Origin: Phytophthora sp. 'mugwort'
Lineage: Eukaryota > Oomycota > Peronosporomycetes > Peronosporales > Peronosporaceae
NCBI GenBank assembly: GCA_033558025.1
Contig: JAUCEF010000004.1
Span: 1,302,001 to 1,366,000, forward strand
Direction of reading: 5' to 3'
DNA: 64,000 bases
Under the pieces are notes generated by a model, which was given only the letters and a program-made list of their open reading frames with translations, did no database searches and was not told the DNA's origin. Made by a program: the position numbers and the translations under genes. This document shows positions 43,170-54,819 of this stretch, in pieces; the first letter of the stretch is position 1; every line of letters starts with the position of its first letter.

Positions 43170-45010
43170 GGTCTAGATGTAGCGACGGCGTTAACTGTCT
43201 GTGTGTGTTGGTTCTGTGGCTGTGGGGTGCTATCGTCGAGGTGCGGATGGCTGGCGGAGATGGCTTCTTCCTCAGTCCTTGGCGGTGCCACGCTCCCCTA
43301 GGCTGCTACGCTGTGCTAAAAACAGAAAGTGAGAGCGAGAGAAAGAGGCACAGCTCAGGCCTAAAATGGTAGCCGCAACCCGGACCTCCGCTCCGGCCCC
43401 TGCTTTTGTCCGCGTGTATACGAAATGCAAAAGAAAGCGTAACAGATTCTATAAATACATTCCGCGTATGAGATGGCCGGTGGCTACACTTCGCGCGCAA
43501 CGGGGCCCAGTTTGGAAATAAAGTCGTCTCCTTCCACAGAAAATAGCCTTCAGAAACCGATATACTAAATGATCTTAAATATGACAGGTTTCTTAATCGC
43601 CGTCATCGAATTTGTCGATTGCGCCATCATCATTGTGACATATTTATTGACCAATGGTCGGCAGCCGAGTCGGTCTCTGACCGCTACCGCCATGCCACCG
43701 CATGAGCGCAGTAATGGGGCCATCCAGCCTAAACAGGACAGCATCAGTGGTTATGGGGCACCCAGCTGCTGGGATGATGATCGCCCCACCGGGCGCGATT
43801 GGGGCGCAGCTGGGTCAGGCAGCCATCTCGGCGCCGCGACGGCGAGTGCGAGATCTTTTGCTAGCCGCCATCGACGTGTACCCATCAACTAAGAAGCGCG
43901 GGACGGCCCGCAGTGACATGCATACCGTAGAATTTTAAGCTTCAAGCGTAGGTCGAGACAAAGACGGCGGGACCGTTGATGCAGTTGTTGATTGACCGCA
44001 CTGGATTGACTGTCACCGACTCGGCGGCGAGTACAGGATATTAATGGCTATGGCGCTTGCTACTTACAATGCAAGCAACCTATTGGTCGAAGCCGAAGCC
44101 GGGACCCCGAGGCGGCCTGGGGGGCAATCAAAGTGTTCGCGTGCTGCGGGAGTGTTTGCTGACTTGATGTGCGCGGGAAAGAGGACGGGCGGTGGACGGG
44201 CGTTGATTAGCAAACTCAGCCCGAGCAAATGGGTACTCTGGCAAGTTGTGTGCGTTGAATTTGTGCCAGTGCCACTCGCCAAGTGGTAACAGGCTGATAT
44301 CCTTTTCTCCTTCTTCGTCTACATGGAATTTCCTTCGCCGACCTTGATTCTTCACTGAATCGGCTAATATCCACCGGTTACTATATTCAACTGTCATAAT
44401 CGTACATGGGCGTGGATTTTGCCGTAGCATTTTATTCGCTGTAAAGTGGTAGAAATCAAGAAACTAAAAGTCTTGAGGGAACTTCCTTTCTTTTAGTTTT
44501 CTTGTTTAAAATATGTATAGAATTTAGGTATGAACGAAGAACGTCGAAGTACAGGATAATACTGATTGTAAGCTTGATGCAAAATCGAGCTCGTGAAATG
44601 GGAACTCAAAGGGTATTATAGTAAAAGAGTATGTTGACGATTATTGGCACTTGCCCTAAGTGTTGATTACCCCAGTGCGAAACGCGGACCTCGGTGTCAT
44701 AAACACTTACGATTCCCCGCCCAGGCTTTACCGCAGTCTGCTCGTTTGAGAGGCACAACGCAAATCGGCTGTACACCTTCCTCAACTTGAATGGTGCCTG
44801 CAGCACAAGGGAATAATGTGCCGTCAACGGCAATGATGGCACGGCGGCAAATGTATGGCTGGGCTCGGTCAAAGAGTGCACCCATTGGTTTCCCCTAAAA
44901 TGTGCATGTTGAAGGAAATGAAAAAGAAACTTTGCCTGACCTTATTGTAATATATGAGACATATTTTCAGTCATGTGGTCTTTGTCGTCTGTGCGTACTG
45001 TAGTCAGCAG
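43170..45010. other. Spacer between secreted-protein and thioredoxin genes
   Basis: Mostly unassigned. On minus at about 44600-44885 the pieces ICRRAIIAVDGTLFP and, one frame over, TEVRVSHWGNQHLGQ resemble the first Asp region of a DDE_Tnp_4-type transposase, so a small Harbinger-related remnant may be present. Frames at 43569-43938 and 44044-44289 on plus show nothing familiar. Confidence 0.35.
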
Positions 45011-46261
45011 TCAGCAGCTCGCGGCCGCCGTGACGGCACCGTAGTGCCTGGCCACCATGCGCTCCAGCGCGCCGCGGATGGCCCCGCCTAGCTCATCCAC
45101 CGCCTTGCCGCCTCTGAACACCTTAAAGCAGGGCAGAGAGGACACGTCGAACGCCTCGGTCACACTCTGCAGCAAGTGTGTCACATCACCCTTGATTAGT
45201 CCGTACCGCACCAACATTCCTGCAAAATGGAGCCATGTGCCAAAGAGACACGACGTTGCAGGTGCGCTGTCAAGACCGACAACTGTCTTACCTCGAGCTC
45301 GTCGACGTCTACGCGCGCGAACACTGCTGCGGGGAACCGACAGCTCAGGTCCTCGAAGAACGGCGCGATCTCCATGCATGGCTTGCACCACGTGGCCCAG
45401 AAGTCCACCACCAACTATAGGGAGATAATCATGACATGAGACACCGTCAGAACGAAACACTTGCCGTATCGCACCGCAAACGGCACAAAATGCGAAGTGC
45501 TTCCCGCCGACATACAGGATTTCTAGGTATGGGTCGCCGATATACACTCTACTACTTCCACGCACCACTTTGTCGGAGTCCTGGTTCTGCTGCACGAGCT
45601 GCTCCCACTGCTTCTCCGACGTGACCGTCACCACTTGCGGCTTGCGTTGCCGCAGCCCCTCGCCGCCGTCGGGCTGCGTCTTGCCAGTTCTTTCGCCGTT
45701 GGGCAGCTCTACATCCACATAGTGCTTCAGGATACGCGCCTCTAGCCCGTTCCTGTCGGCGCCGCGTATCTCGTCGCACTTGATGCCATCGCGGAAGAAC
45801 TGGAAGGTCGGCATGGTGGCCACGCCGCAGCTCTTGGCCACAGACTTGAGCTCGTCCACGTCTACTTTTAGGAAGATCATGCATGGGTACTTGACACTGA
45901 GCTCGTGGAACGCGGGGCTGATGTAGCGGCACGGACCGCACCAAGCGGCCGAAAAGTCCACGACGACCGAGCGCTTGCTTGTCCCGATGAGCTCCTTAAA
46001 TCGATGCTCCGACGTCACGTGGATCACGCGGCTCTACATGACAACGGCAAGCACGCAAGGCACAGGAGCCCACCACAACAACGGCACGAGCGGATACAGG
46101 CGTGGTGAGTAGCAGCACAGAACCAAGCGGAAGGATCCACGCGTCGTCACGCGCGCAGTGATGTAGCCTCCATTCATCTGGGCACGTACATTGATAGGGA
46201 CGTATTCGTCGTCTTGGCGCAGTACGTTGCGCAGGAACCAGCCCCAGCAGCCTCTCGACAT
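45011..46261 (-). CDS. Two-domain thioredoxin (copy 1, no visible membrane anchor)
   Basis: Four exons, all introns phase 0: 46190-46261, 45566-46033, 45292-45414, 45011-45166, giving 272 residues. Domain 1 (exon 2) has [18 protein letters not shown] with redox motif WCGPC and the cis-Pro strand MPTFQFF. Domain 2 is split by introns: [20 protein letters not shown] (WCKPC) in exon 3 and [20 protein letters not shown] in exon 4. A charged linker ([20 protein letters not shown]) joins them. Exon 1 encodes [20 protein letters not shown] tandem paralogue lies 1.3 kb upstream with the same intron positions, but the hydrophobic segment that precedes WSWF in that copy is absent here. Likely a disulfide oxidoreductase; compartment uncertain. 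The true 5' end could lie in an exon I did not find. Confidence 0.82.
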
Positions 46262-47554
46262 CGTGGCGTCCGACAGGAAAATCAGATTTTGGTGTGCTGC
46301 ACCCGAACACAAAGCGGGGCTACGACGCGACGACTCGACTCGTGCCGGCGCGGAAACTGACACTATATACCAGACACCAGAGCAATGGGACGGTGAGTTA
46401 CGAGATACGAGCTGCAGCAGTATGGGCTTCATATTGCATCTACATGTACCACGAAGCATTTTCTGTGTATAGTAGACCAGGGTTAGTACATGTACCACGA
46501 GTACCGGCACAGCAGTTTGATGCCGGCAGGAAGACACCGGAACCACTCATAGTTATTATCCGAAACAGAATTACGAGCGAGTCGTCTGCACTGCTTGAAA
46601 GTCTTTGCTGCTGTCTTATCGTGTGCGGATACTATTTCGGGTTGAGGTAAGAATTGTCGTTAGGCTAGAAGTACAGTACTGACGTTTTAAGGTTTGAAGT
46701 GGACTGGCGCAAAGCGTAGTGTGAATTAGGCAGTAAACTCCAACAAGTCGTTGTCAAAACGTCATTCCTTTGCGTGGTGCATTCTCAGAAACAGTTTCCT
46801 ACATGCACTGGGCCGTCTGGATTTGTTGAGAACCTGTTATTCCTTTCACTTAAGTACTTCGAAGTAATAATTTGTCTTTGTTTAACTGAGTACTCATCTT
46901 AGTTCACACTTTTTCATCTAGTTCCTTGTGAAATTTGGTTTGTGTTCATGGATTTTATTCCGAATTAGAACAATTTGCCCCGGCACAAAGCACGGTATCT
47001 TCGCCTCGACCACCACTTAGCTACTCAACGTTTGCGATAAGGAGGTAACATCATAAGCATCAGCAGGCGCCCGCATGCAATGAAGTCGTCGATCATGACG
47101 TGGCGAGTCGATTCTCTTGCATTTAGTGTTTGTTTCACCTCTGACTCTTACCATGAAGCATGCACGACCTGATAAACCACAACACGTCAGAGTAGAAATA
47201 CTAACAAAACATCCACGTACATAGTACTTTTTCAGTTTAAAACTAGCTCATTGATCTTCATCGGTCATGTAATTCTTGTATATTTTTTTTAGGTTCTCCA
47301 TGCACGACCTGGTGCTAACATTTGCTGCAACCTTTAACATCCATGACCCGATTGGCGGGCACGTCATTAGAGCATGGACGCGCTCGATACTACTACCACT
47401 GGTTGCTACTGCAGTAGTTTTAATTGTTCAAGCTCAACTTACGTGCAGTATTACATGTACTTGTTAATCATTAGAAAAAACGACCGCTCCAGTTGTGAGT
47501 CGAATGGTCTTCACTACAGTCCCTCTTCACTACAGTCCCTGCTTACGATTTGCA
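46262..47554. other. Intergenic region between tandem thioredoxin genes
   Basis: No gene recognised in 1.3 kb. It should hold the promoter of copy 1 and the 3' end of copy 2. A 16-bp exact tandem duplication, CTTCACTACAGTCCCT, lies at 47509-47540 just after the copy 2 stop. Confidence 0.5.
47509..47540. repeat. 16-bp tandem duplication
   Basis: CTTCACTACAGTCCCT repeated twice without gap (47509-47524, 47525-47540), directly downstream of the thioredoxin copy 2 stop codon. Confidence 0.85.
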
Positions 47555-48837
47555 TCAGTTCGTGGCATGCTTGGCAACCATGCTTTCGAGGGCGCTCTTG
47601 ATAGCTCCGCAGAGTTCGTCGACCACCTTGCCACCCTTGAATACCTTGAAACTAGGCAATGACGACACGTTAAAATCCTCTGCCGCGCTCTGGAAACAAC
47701 AACAAGCAGCGCGTATCAGTTAGATCGCCGGACATACACGTTGCCTTCTACCCGTGCATTTCTCTGCGAGAAACTCTCAAAATTGACTAATCTGGATCAG
47801 CAGCAAGCTGCAGCAGTAGACCAGACCGAATACCACAACAATAGAATATCTTACCTCGAGCTCGTCGACGTCTACACGCGCAAACACGACTGCGGGGTAC
47901 CTGCCGCTCAGCTCCTCGAAGAATGGCGCAATCTCCACGCACGGCTTGCACCACGTGGCCCAGAAGTCCACCACCAACTGCGACCAGAACGCAATCATGA
48001 GTCAAAATGAATAGAGCTGTCAGGAAGCGGTATCAACTCACTGTACGTTATATACGCACCGCTTTGTTTGATTCTTGGTTCTGCTGAATGAGCTGCTCCC
48101 ACTGCTCCTCTGACGTCACATTTGTCACCTGCGGCTTCCGCTGACGTAGACCCTCACCACTATCAGACACTGTGTTCTCGCCAGCAGCAGCGTTGGCCTC
48201 CTTGACCACAGGTTTATCGTCTTCGGGTAGTTCCACTTCCACGTAGTGCTTCTGAATACGCACCTCTAGCCCGTTCCTGTCCGCGCCACTCATTTCGTCG
48301 CACTTAACACCGCTGCGGAAGAATTGGAACGTCGGCATGGACGTCACACCACAGCTCTTGGACACCGCCTTAAGCTCATCCACGTCCACTTTCAGGAAGA
48401 TCGTGCACGGGTACTTGGCGCTTAGCTCGTGGTAAACAGGGCTGATGTAGCGGCACGGGCCACACCACGAGGCCGAGAAGTCCACGACGACCGAGCGCTT
48501 GGTCGTCTTGCCCTTGTTAATGAGCTCCTTGAACTGCTCTTCCGACGTAACATGAACCACGCGACTCTATGGGCAGCGGCGACAGTTAGCAAAGAAAAAG
48601 GTTACAGAACTGAAGCCAAGTTACATACATTCTCGGGGATCTTGGCGTCGTCTTGGCCCAACACGTTCTTGCGGAACCAGCTCCAGAATCCCTGCAGTAT
48701 CATAAGCGCGAACGGCAGCAGTGCGTACACGGGGATGCAGAACCCTCCGATGCAGATCTAGCAGCGTATCCATGTGTTAGAGCGCGCATGGTGACGAGAA
48801 CAGAGAGGTCGCAGAGGAAGCCTACAGTCGCCGCCAT
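47555..48837 (-). CDS. Two-domain thioredoxin (copy 2, membrane-anchored)
   Basis: Five exons with phase 0 introns: 48826-48837, 48629-48757, 48060-48566, 47855-47977, 47555-47689, giving 301 residues. The second exon encodes a hydrophobic segment ([20 protein letters not shown]) that should be a signal anchor, followed by [12 protein letters not shown]. Domain 1 has [18 protein letters not shown] (WCGPC); domain 2 has [20 protein letters not shown] (WCKPC) and [20 protein letters not shown]. The linker is acidic and longer than in copy 1. Splice sites were chosen because they keep phase and match the paralogue exon by exon; the 12-bp first exon (MAAT) is the least certain. It probably catalyses thiol-disulfide exchange at a membrane of the secretory pathway. 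Confidence 0.82.
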
Positions 48838-49125
48838 GATATCGTCGTAAAAGACTTCTCGTATCCAAAGTTAAGGTGCAAGAAACACTTTCTTGTCACA
48901 ACAACCGGTTTAATCCCGGTATTAGCGAGTAAAACTAACTGAGGTTATTTGATCGTGTAGAGGGATCTTGCGTTCTTATACGGAACACCTCGTTCTGGTA
49001 GTGCAGGCTGACACTAGCATTCGACGGAAGAGGAAGCCAACGCCAACCAAAGTCCCCAGGCACGTCACTCGGCCGCGGGAGACATATCGAACTTCAGCAG
49101 TAACTTATCCACCAACGAGACAGTA

Positions 49126-50090
49126 ATGCGGGACACAGGCAAGTCAGGAGGCAAGCCTGGCGCGGCCGGCGGCAAGGGGCGCAAGAAGCGCGAGAAGGGC
49201 GGCACACGCAAGTTTGTGACGTCGCTTGAGGAGATGACGCTGCGCGACGAACAGGAGGAGCAGAAACAGAGCGCGCGCAAGGCCCGACGTGATGACGGCG
49301 AGGAGGGAAGCGACGACTCGGAGGATGAGAGCAGCTCCGAGGAGGAGGGCGAGGAGCTCGTGGCCTTCGAGCGCGTCCAGACCAACTCGCTGTTTGGCTT
49401 CAGCAACAAGGCGGACGGCCCGGCGCTGCAGCAGGAGAAGAAGAAGGTGGGCTTTGCTGCTATTGCCAAGACGCATAACCCCAACTCCAAGAAGCAGGCC
49501 AACAAGGTCATGAAGGCCAAAGACATGGACGAGAACGCCGCACCGCAGCAGCTTAGCCGACGAGAGCGTGAGGCTATTGAAAAGGAGCGCGCTGCTGCCT
49601 ACTACTTAAAAAAGCACCTGGCTGGCGAGACGGATGAGGCCAAGAAGGATCTTGCCAGATTGGCTGAGGTTAAACGTCGTCGCGAGGAGTCCGAGCAGCG
49701 CAAGAAAGAGGAGGAGGCTGGTATGTGTGACACGCGGGACGGGTATTGACCTGTGGCTGCAATGGTGTTGAGAATTTACTGACGGCGTTGGTGCTCGCTG
49801 AATTAATGTAGCTGCCGCAGAGCGCGAGAAGGGGAAGAAGAAGGTACAGGTCCAGAACGACGGTGAGTGCCTTGGATTGATCCTTCTTACCATTAATTTA
49901 CGACATACGATTTGACTTTTTTGTGGTCGTTGTTGCTATTATAGACGAGCCCCTGGATGCGCGTGCGATCAAAGCGCTCAAGCCGGCGATCCTCAAGGAG
50001 AAGCTAAAGGAGCGCAATCTGTCCATTCAAGGCCAGAAGAAGGATCTCATTCAGCGCCTCATTGATTACGAGAATGAGCGCGCGTTATAG
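49126..50090 (+). CDS. PDAP1-like protein with C-terminal SAP domain
   Basis: Three exons, 49126-49720, 49812-49862 and 49945-50090, giving 263 residues. The N-terminus is basic (GKGRKKREKGGTRKFVTS), followed by an acidic stretch (DDSEDESSSEEEGEE). The PP28/PDAP1 core is LSRREREAIEKERAAAYYLK and LAGETDEAKKDLARLAEVKR, ending in charged coiled coil. The last exon encodes a SAP-type helix-extension-helix, LKPAILKEKLKERNLSIQGQ followed by KKDLIQRLIDYE, which binds nucleic acid in other proteins. PDAP1 is a phosphoprotein linked to growth signalling and translation in animals; the SAP addition suggests an RNA- or DNA-bound role. Introns are 91 and 82 bp with GTATGT and GTGAGT donors. Confidence 0.82.
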
Positions 50091-50266
50091 AGGACTGGCA
50101 CGTCGTTGTATCCTTGGAGACGGTTAATTTCAATTCAAATCTCCAGCTTGTCAACTCCATTTTGTAGCCATTTTACATCATCACATTGAACTCTTGATCA
50201 CGCTGTGTAATTTCTCTAAACCCTTATCGGCCAATCAGATCTTCCTGATCCACTCAAAGGTCGGCG

Positions 50267-50289
50267 TCATTCACAAGAAAGATCAATTT
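50267..50289 (+). promoter_or_regulatory. Possible oomycete Inr/FPR-like core promoter
   Basis: TCATTC at 50267-50272 followed by CAATTT at 50284-50289, directly before the TXNDC9 ATG at 50300. The oomycete core promoter combines an initiator with TCATT and a flanking CA(A/T)TTT-like element; here the spacing is wider than in the usual 16-bp block, so the match is weak. Confidence 0.3.
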
Positions 50290-50299
50290 GCCGACTACT

Positions 50300-51022
50300 A
50301 TGGCGTCCACGTCGGCTGCGCAGGCTGAGATGGTGGCGAGCTTGATCGGCGAGAAGGTGCTGGAGACGCTGGACCAGAAGGAACAGAAGCTGGACAATAC
50401 CATCAAGAAGCTCAAGGAGGCCGATGACGATGAGCTGGAGCGCCTGCGCGAGAAGCGGCTGCAGGCCATGCAGCAGAAGGCGCGCAAGACGCAGGAGATG
50501 CGCGCGCAGGGCCACGGCGAGTACTCGACCATCGCCGACACGCACGAATTCTTTGAGACCATGAAGAAGAGCGATAAGGTCGTGGTGCATTTTTTCACGC
50601 CGGCCAACGCTTTTTGTCAGCTCGTGGATGGCCATTTGGCACGTCTGGCTCCTCATCACCTCGAGACCAAGTTCGCTCGCATTAATGCCGAGAAGGCCGA
50701 ATACCTGGTGGACAAGCTTGGCATCTGGATGATCCCTTGTATTGCTCTTGTCAGCAAGCAGAAAGTGGAGAAGTTGGTGCAGGGCTTGGACGAGCTAGGA
50801 GGCACGGACAAGTTCTCCACAGCCTTCCTGGCTTACTACTTGAATCTACACAAGGTGTTGACGTACGAGGGACCAGAACCAGAGGGTCCGTCGGATGACT
50901 GTGGAGGCTCCTATGCGTCAGGGAACAACCCCGTCGCCGCGAAGCAGCAGCTGGATCAGGAACGGATTAACAGCATCCGCCAGAGCATCTTCTACGACAG
51001 CGACTTGGAGGAAGACGACTAG
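50300..51022 (+). CDS. TXNDC9: Thioredoxin domain-containing protein 9 (phosducin-like)
   Basis: Single exon of 240 residues from the ATG at 50300 (an upstream in-frame TTG is not a credible start). The N-terminal helix and coiled coil (EKVLETLDQKEQKLDNTIKK) lead into a phosducin-like thioredoxin fold: KVVVHFFTPANAFCQLVDGH, HHLETKFARINAEKAEYLVD and LGIWMIPCIALV. As in the family, no CXXC redox pair is present. TXNDC9 acts with the cytosolic chaperonin CCT in folding tubulin and actin. The C-terminal end SIRQSIFYDSDLEEDD contains the acidic motif common to the family. It is convergent with the hypothetical gene at 51.1-51.5 kb. Confidence 0.92.
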   Translation: MASTSAAQAEMVASLIGEKVLETLDQKEQKLDNTIKKLKEADDDELERLREKRLQAMQQKARKTQEMRAQGHGEYSTIADTHEFFETMKKSDKVVVHFFTPANAFCQLVDGHLARLAPHHLETKFARINAEKAEYLVDKLGIWMIPCIALVSKQKVEKLVQGLDELGGTDKFSTAFLAYYLNLHKVLTYEGPEPEGPSDDCGGSYASGNNPVAAKQQLDQERINSIRQSIFYDSDLEEDD

Positions 51023-51122
51023 TTTGACAGGATCATTGATACCCACAGAAACTGTCTGGGGTTGAGAGCCTGGACAAGATATGAAATAGCCATGTTGTAT
51101 TGCTGCCTGATGTGGCTGTGAA

Positions 51123-51512
51123 TTATAAGCCTGGGTGCTTGTGCTGATCTCTACTGGAGGCGGTAAGACACTGGTGACGGTACGCGCGTTGACGTTGCCG
51201 CAAGTACTCCTTGCTACTGAGTTTACTATTAGATTGTGGGTTTGAGGTATTGACAGCCTTATCGAGAATGTCGTGACGCCACTTGGAAAGGTTGGCGAGC
51301 GTCCAGCTCTCTTTGCCACGGGAGATGACAGCCTCGGCGCGATCTTCCAGGCCGAACGCGCGGATGTCCATGGCGCTAGGTGTAGTTATCCATGGGTTTG
51401 TGGCTGGGGTTGTCGATGCATCACTTCGACAGGTATTTGGTCTCTTAGACGGCGATGGGCCTTCGTCTAGTACGTCAGCGAGACGTTTGGGCGGGTGGGT
51501 GGGGAGCTCCAT
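51123..51512 (-). CDS. Small hypothetical protein
   Basis: Open frame of 129 residues with an ATG at 51512 and stop at 51123-51125. Pro/Ser/Thr-rich N-terminus (MELPTHPPKRLADVLDEGPS), then a more structured segment (MDIRAFGLEDRAEAVISRGK, NLSKWRHDILDKAVN) and a basic C-terminus. I recognise no family. Its placement in a compact gene island, 100 bp from the 3' end of TXNDC9 and 198 bp from the DUF1764 gene stop, makes a real gene plausible but not certain. Confidence 0.5.
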   Translation of the reverse strand: MELPTHPPKRLADVLDEGPSPSKRPNTCRSDASTTPATNPWITTPSAMDIRAFGLEDRAEAVISRGKESWTLANLSKWRHDILDKAVNTSNPQSNSKLSSKEYLRQRQRAYRHQCLTASSRDQHKHPGL

Positions 51513-51709
51513 GATAGTGACGCTGCGCGACTGGCTGAATGTGGCGGGAAGACCGAAAAACGTGATGTGATTGGTTTAAAATGAAGTTGCTTTGTTGCAG
51601 TTACTACTTCTTTTTCAGCCTACACCTGTGCATTTCATGTAGAAATAGACTGGATGTACTTTTCATGTCATGTTGTCATATACTAGTACAACATTTGAGT
51701 GCGGGGGGG

Positions 51710-52566
51710 TTAAAAGCAGCACCAGCAGTCGAACGGACAGTCTTTCGTGTTGCCGCCCTTGCCGATCTGCAGCGAGGACTCCGTATAAATGGGCAGTCCG
51801 TCCTCATCGTAGCGAACTGGCGGAATTCAACCAGAAAACTTAGACTCAAACTCAATCAAAATCGGGCAAATTGTCGTCATGGACGTACCAGGTCGAGGGT
51901 CCGGATTGAGCCCGCCGGCAGTCGAGTTTGTGTCTGAATAACACCATACACAAAGCGCATGAAGTAAGAAAAAGTCCACATAACAACCCGCTTCAGTGCA
52001 AGTGACGCACTCTGCGCTTCGAGCTTCTTGATCTGCTGCTGTAGTCGCTCCTTCTCCTTTTTCTCGCGGCGTTCCTCCTCCTCCGCGGCGAGTTTCTGCT
52101 GCTCCTCAGCGATACTTTTCATCTGCTTATCTGTCTTCAGTGATGCAAACAGATCGTCGATCTCTTTGCCCTTTGTCTTCGGCTTCGCCGCCTGCTTGCC
52201 CGCAACAGCGGCGTCGTTTACCGGGGCAGCAGCTCCTGACCTTTTATTTTTCTTCTTTTTCTTCTTCTTATCACCCAAAGAAGCAACAGCATCGGCAGAT
52301 TCTTTCAACGATAATCGTTCCTTCTTATCCGTTGGCTTCGAACTATTGGCAACTGCTGCCTTGCTGACGTTCGTCGTCACTGTCTTGGAGAACGCAAACT
52401 TGGCCTTCTTCTTGGGCTTCTGCTCGGACGGCAGAGGCTCTTTCTGCTTTGTCGATACAATAACATAGCAGCCATTAGCATACATGACTTAAGTCATTAC
52501 GGCAAGCGGTCATGCACGTACAGCGCTGACGGCCTGCGCCCGATTCCGCTTCTTGTTGTTGGCCAT
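51710..52566 (-). CDS. DUF1764-family protein
   Basis: Four exons, 52522-52566, 52011-52443, 51889-51933, 51710-51816, giving 209 residues; phases are consistent throughout. The start MANNKKRNRAQAVSA is basic. The middle is Lys-rich (GDKKKKKKKNKRSG) and contains KGKEIDDLFASLK, the N-terminal DUF1764 signature. The C-terminal signature is VRYDEDGLPIYTESSLQIGK followed by CPFDCWCCF, a Cys cluster preceding the stop. Function of DUF1764 is unknown; the basic composition suggests nucleolar or ribosome-related localisation. Residues of the coiled coil (EERREKKEKERLQQQIKKLE) lie just before the third exon. The small 45-bp exon was placed by phase and by the fit of its translation. Confidence 0.8.
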
Positions 52567-52874
52567 CGGTGGTTGTGAAGTGGTCAGTCCAGTTGAACTG
52601 AATATTACCGTGAGACCTATATCCTAAAGCCTCACATTTGGAGGTTTCCTAAGGACATATGCTTCACAGTACTTCTCAAATTAACGACAAGCGTCAGACG
52701 TAGCAACGATCTCATCGCACCATTGACCAAACGTGCCTGGCGTGGTAAGCTTAACTTTATTGCATTAAAGTGTATGGGTCGATCATAGAACCCGCTTCGC
52801 TCGCTTGCATCCCGAGTTTCACACACTGCATTTATTCCATCTCACCTACTCTGTCGCGCTGGCCTCCCAGCAGC

Positions 52875-53758
<884 letters not shown>

Positions 53759-53902
53759 TTACGAGCGTCGGTTTAAGCTAGCATATGCTTGGCGTGTTCT
53801 ACATAAAGTCATTACTCCCATCGTACCGGTACCGACGGAATATACCGGTTTGTTATCGCGTTGGCTGGTGGATGTCACTTTGTGAATCGTGGTTAAGGAA
53901 AC

Positions 53903-54516
53903 ATGGCGACCGAGCTGTTTGAGGATATCTTTGAGGTGCGGCAGCTCAACCCGGATGGCAAGAAGTTCGACAAAGGTGCGTACTGATATATTCTGCACTT
54001 GCCGGTGCTATTAGCGTCAATAGGCGCCCCTGGAAGGCGAGTTGCCGTCGACTAACGACTGGAACTGATCAGTGACCCGGGTGGTGTGCAAGGGTGTGTC
54101 GTACGAGCTGGAGCTGACACTGGACATCAACTCGGAGGTTTACCGTCTACGCCAGAACGAAAAGTTCACTCTGGCGCTGGTCAGCACGCTGGATCTGGAG
54201 GGCAAGCCGGACGATGGAATCTTTAACCAGTCGGGCAAGGTACGTCTCGGTTTCGGCTAATGGAGAATTGGTGGAGGGCGGTCAATGCGCTGACTCTGTG
54301 GGGGTATTCTTTTTGTGACTGATGTAGCCGACGCTGCTGGACCGTTACGACTACGGCATGTACGGCAAGGTTTTCCAGTATGACCACGAGGGCGGAAACA
54401 TGGTGGCCATCTACGCCAGCTTCGGGGGCCTGCTCATGTGCCTGCGTGGCGAGCAGCGTCACCTGCACATGATTCACAACGACACACGGATCTACTGCCT
54501 GCTCCGGAAACAGTAA
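53903..54516 (+). CDS. RPB8: RNA polymerase subunit RPB8 (shared by Pol I, II, III)
   Basis: Three exons, 53903-53975, 54073-54239 and 54328-54516, giving 142 residues, close to the family size. The start is MATELFEDIFEVRQLNPDGK; the middle has VTRVVCKGVSYELELTLDIN and the third exon DYGMYGKVFQYDHEGGNMVA, ending RIYCLLRKQ. The protein is an OB-fold subunit shared by the three nuclear RNA polymerases. Introns (97 and 88 bp) have GTGCG and GTACG donors. It is the rightmost housekeeping gene of the island, 286 bp from the Rab11-type gene start and 300 bp before the decayed Crinkler sequence. Confidence 0.93.
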
Positions 54517-54819
54517 CCGGAAAAAGGAGATCTCTGACATGCAGGGACAAATCAGTCATGATGCTAGCGAGCAGGTCAGCACCTGAGCAGCGCGAACAGA
54601 CCTCGGCAGCCCCAGTGAGGCATATATAGACGGCACATGGCTAGCGGTGACACAGAATCGTACGCAAGTAGTAATACTTAGCACATAACGCCAGCAGTTT
54701 TTTTTTCTTAGCATATTTTTACAAGGAGAATAGGTTTAATCGTTTCATATACCCAGCCGGTGTTTCTAACCAGACAACCAATCGATAACCTCACAGCGTA
54801 AGGGATCAACTCACATATT

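Noticed and set aside
46034..46189. Hydrophobic stretch ([20 protein letters not shown]) as the missing membrane anchor of thioredoxin copy 1
   Set aside because: It lies in the first intron between well-defined splice sites and is followed by a stop, so it would not be joined to the thioredoxin domains unless splicing differs from copy 2.
50288..50299. Upstream extension of the TXNDC9 frame beginning at a TTG
   Set aside because: TTG is not a credible start in this type of genome, and the ATG at 50300 gives the normal N-terminus.
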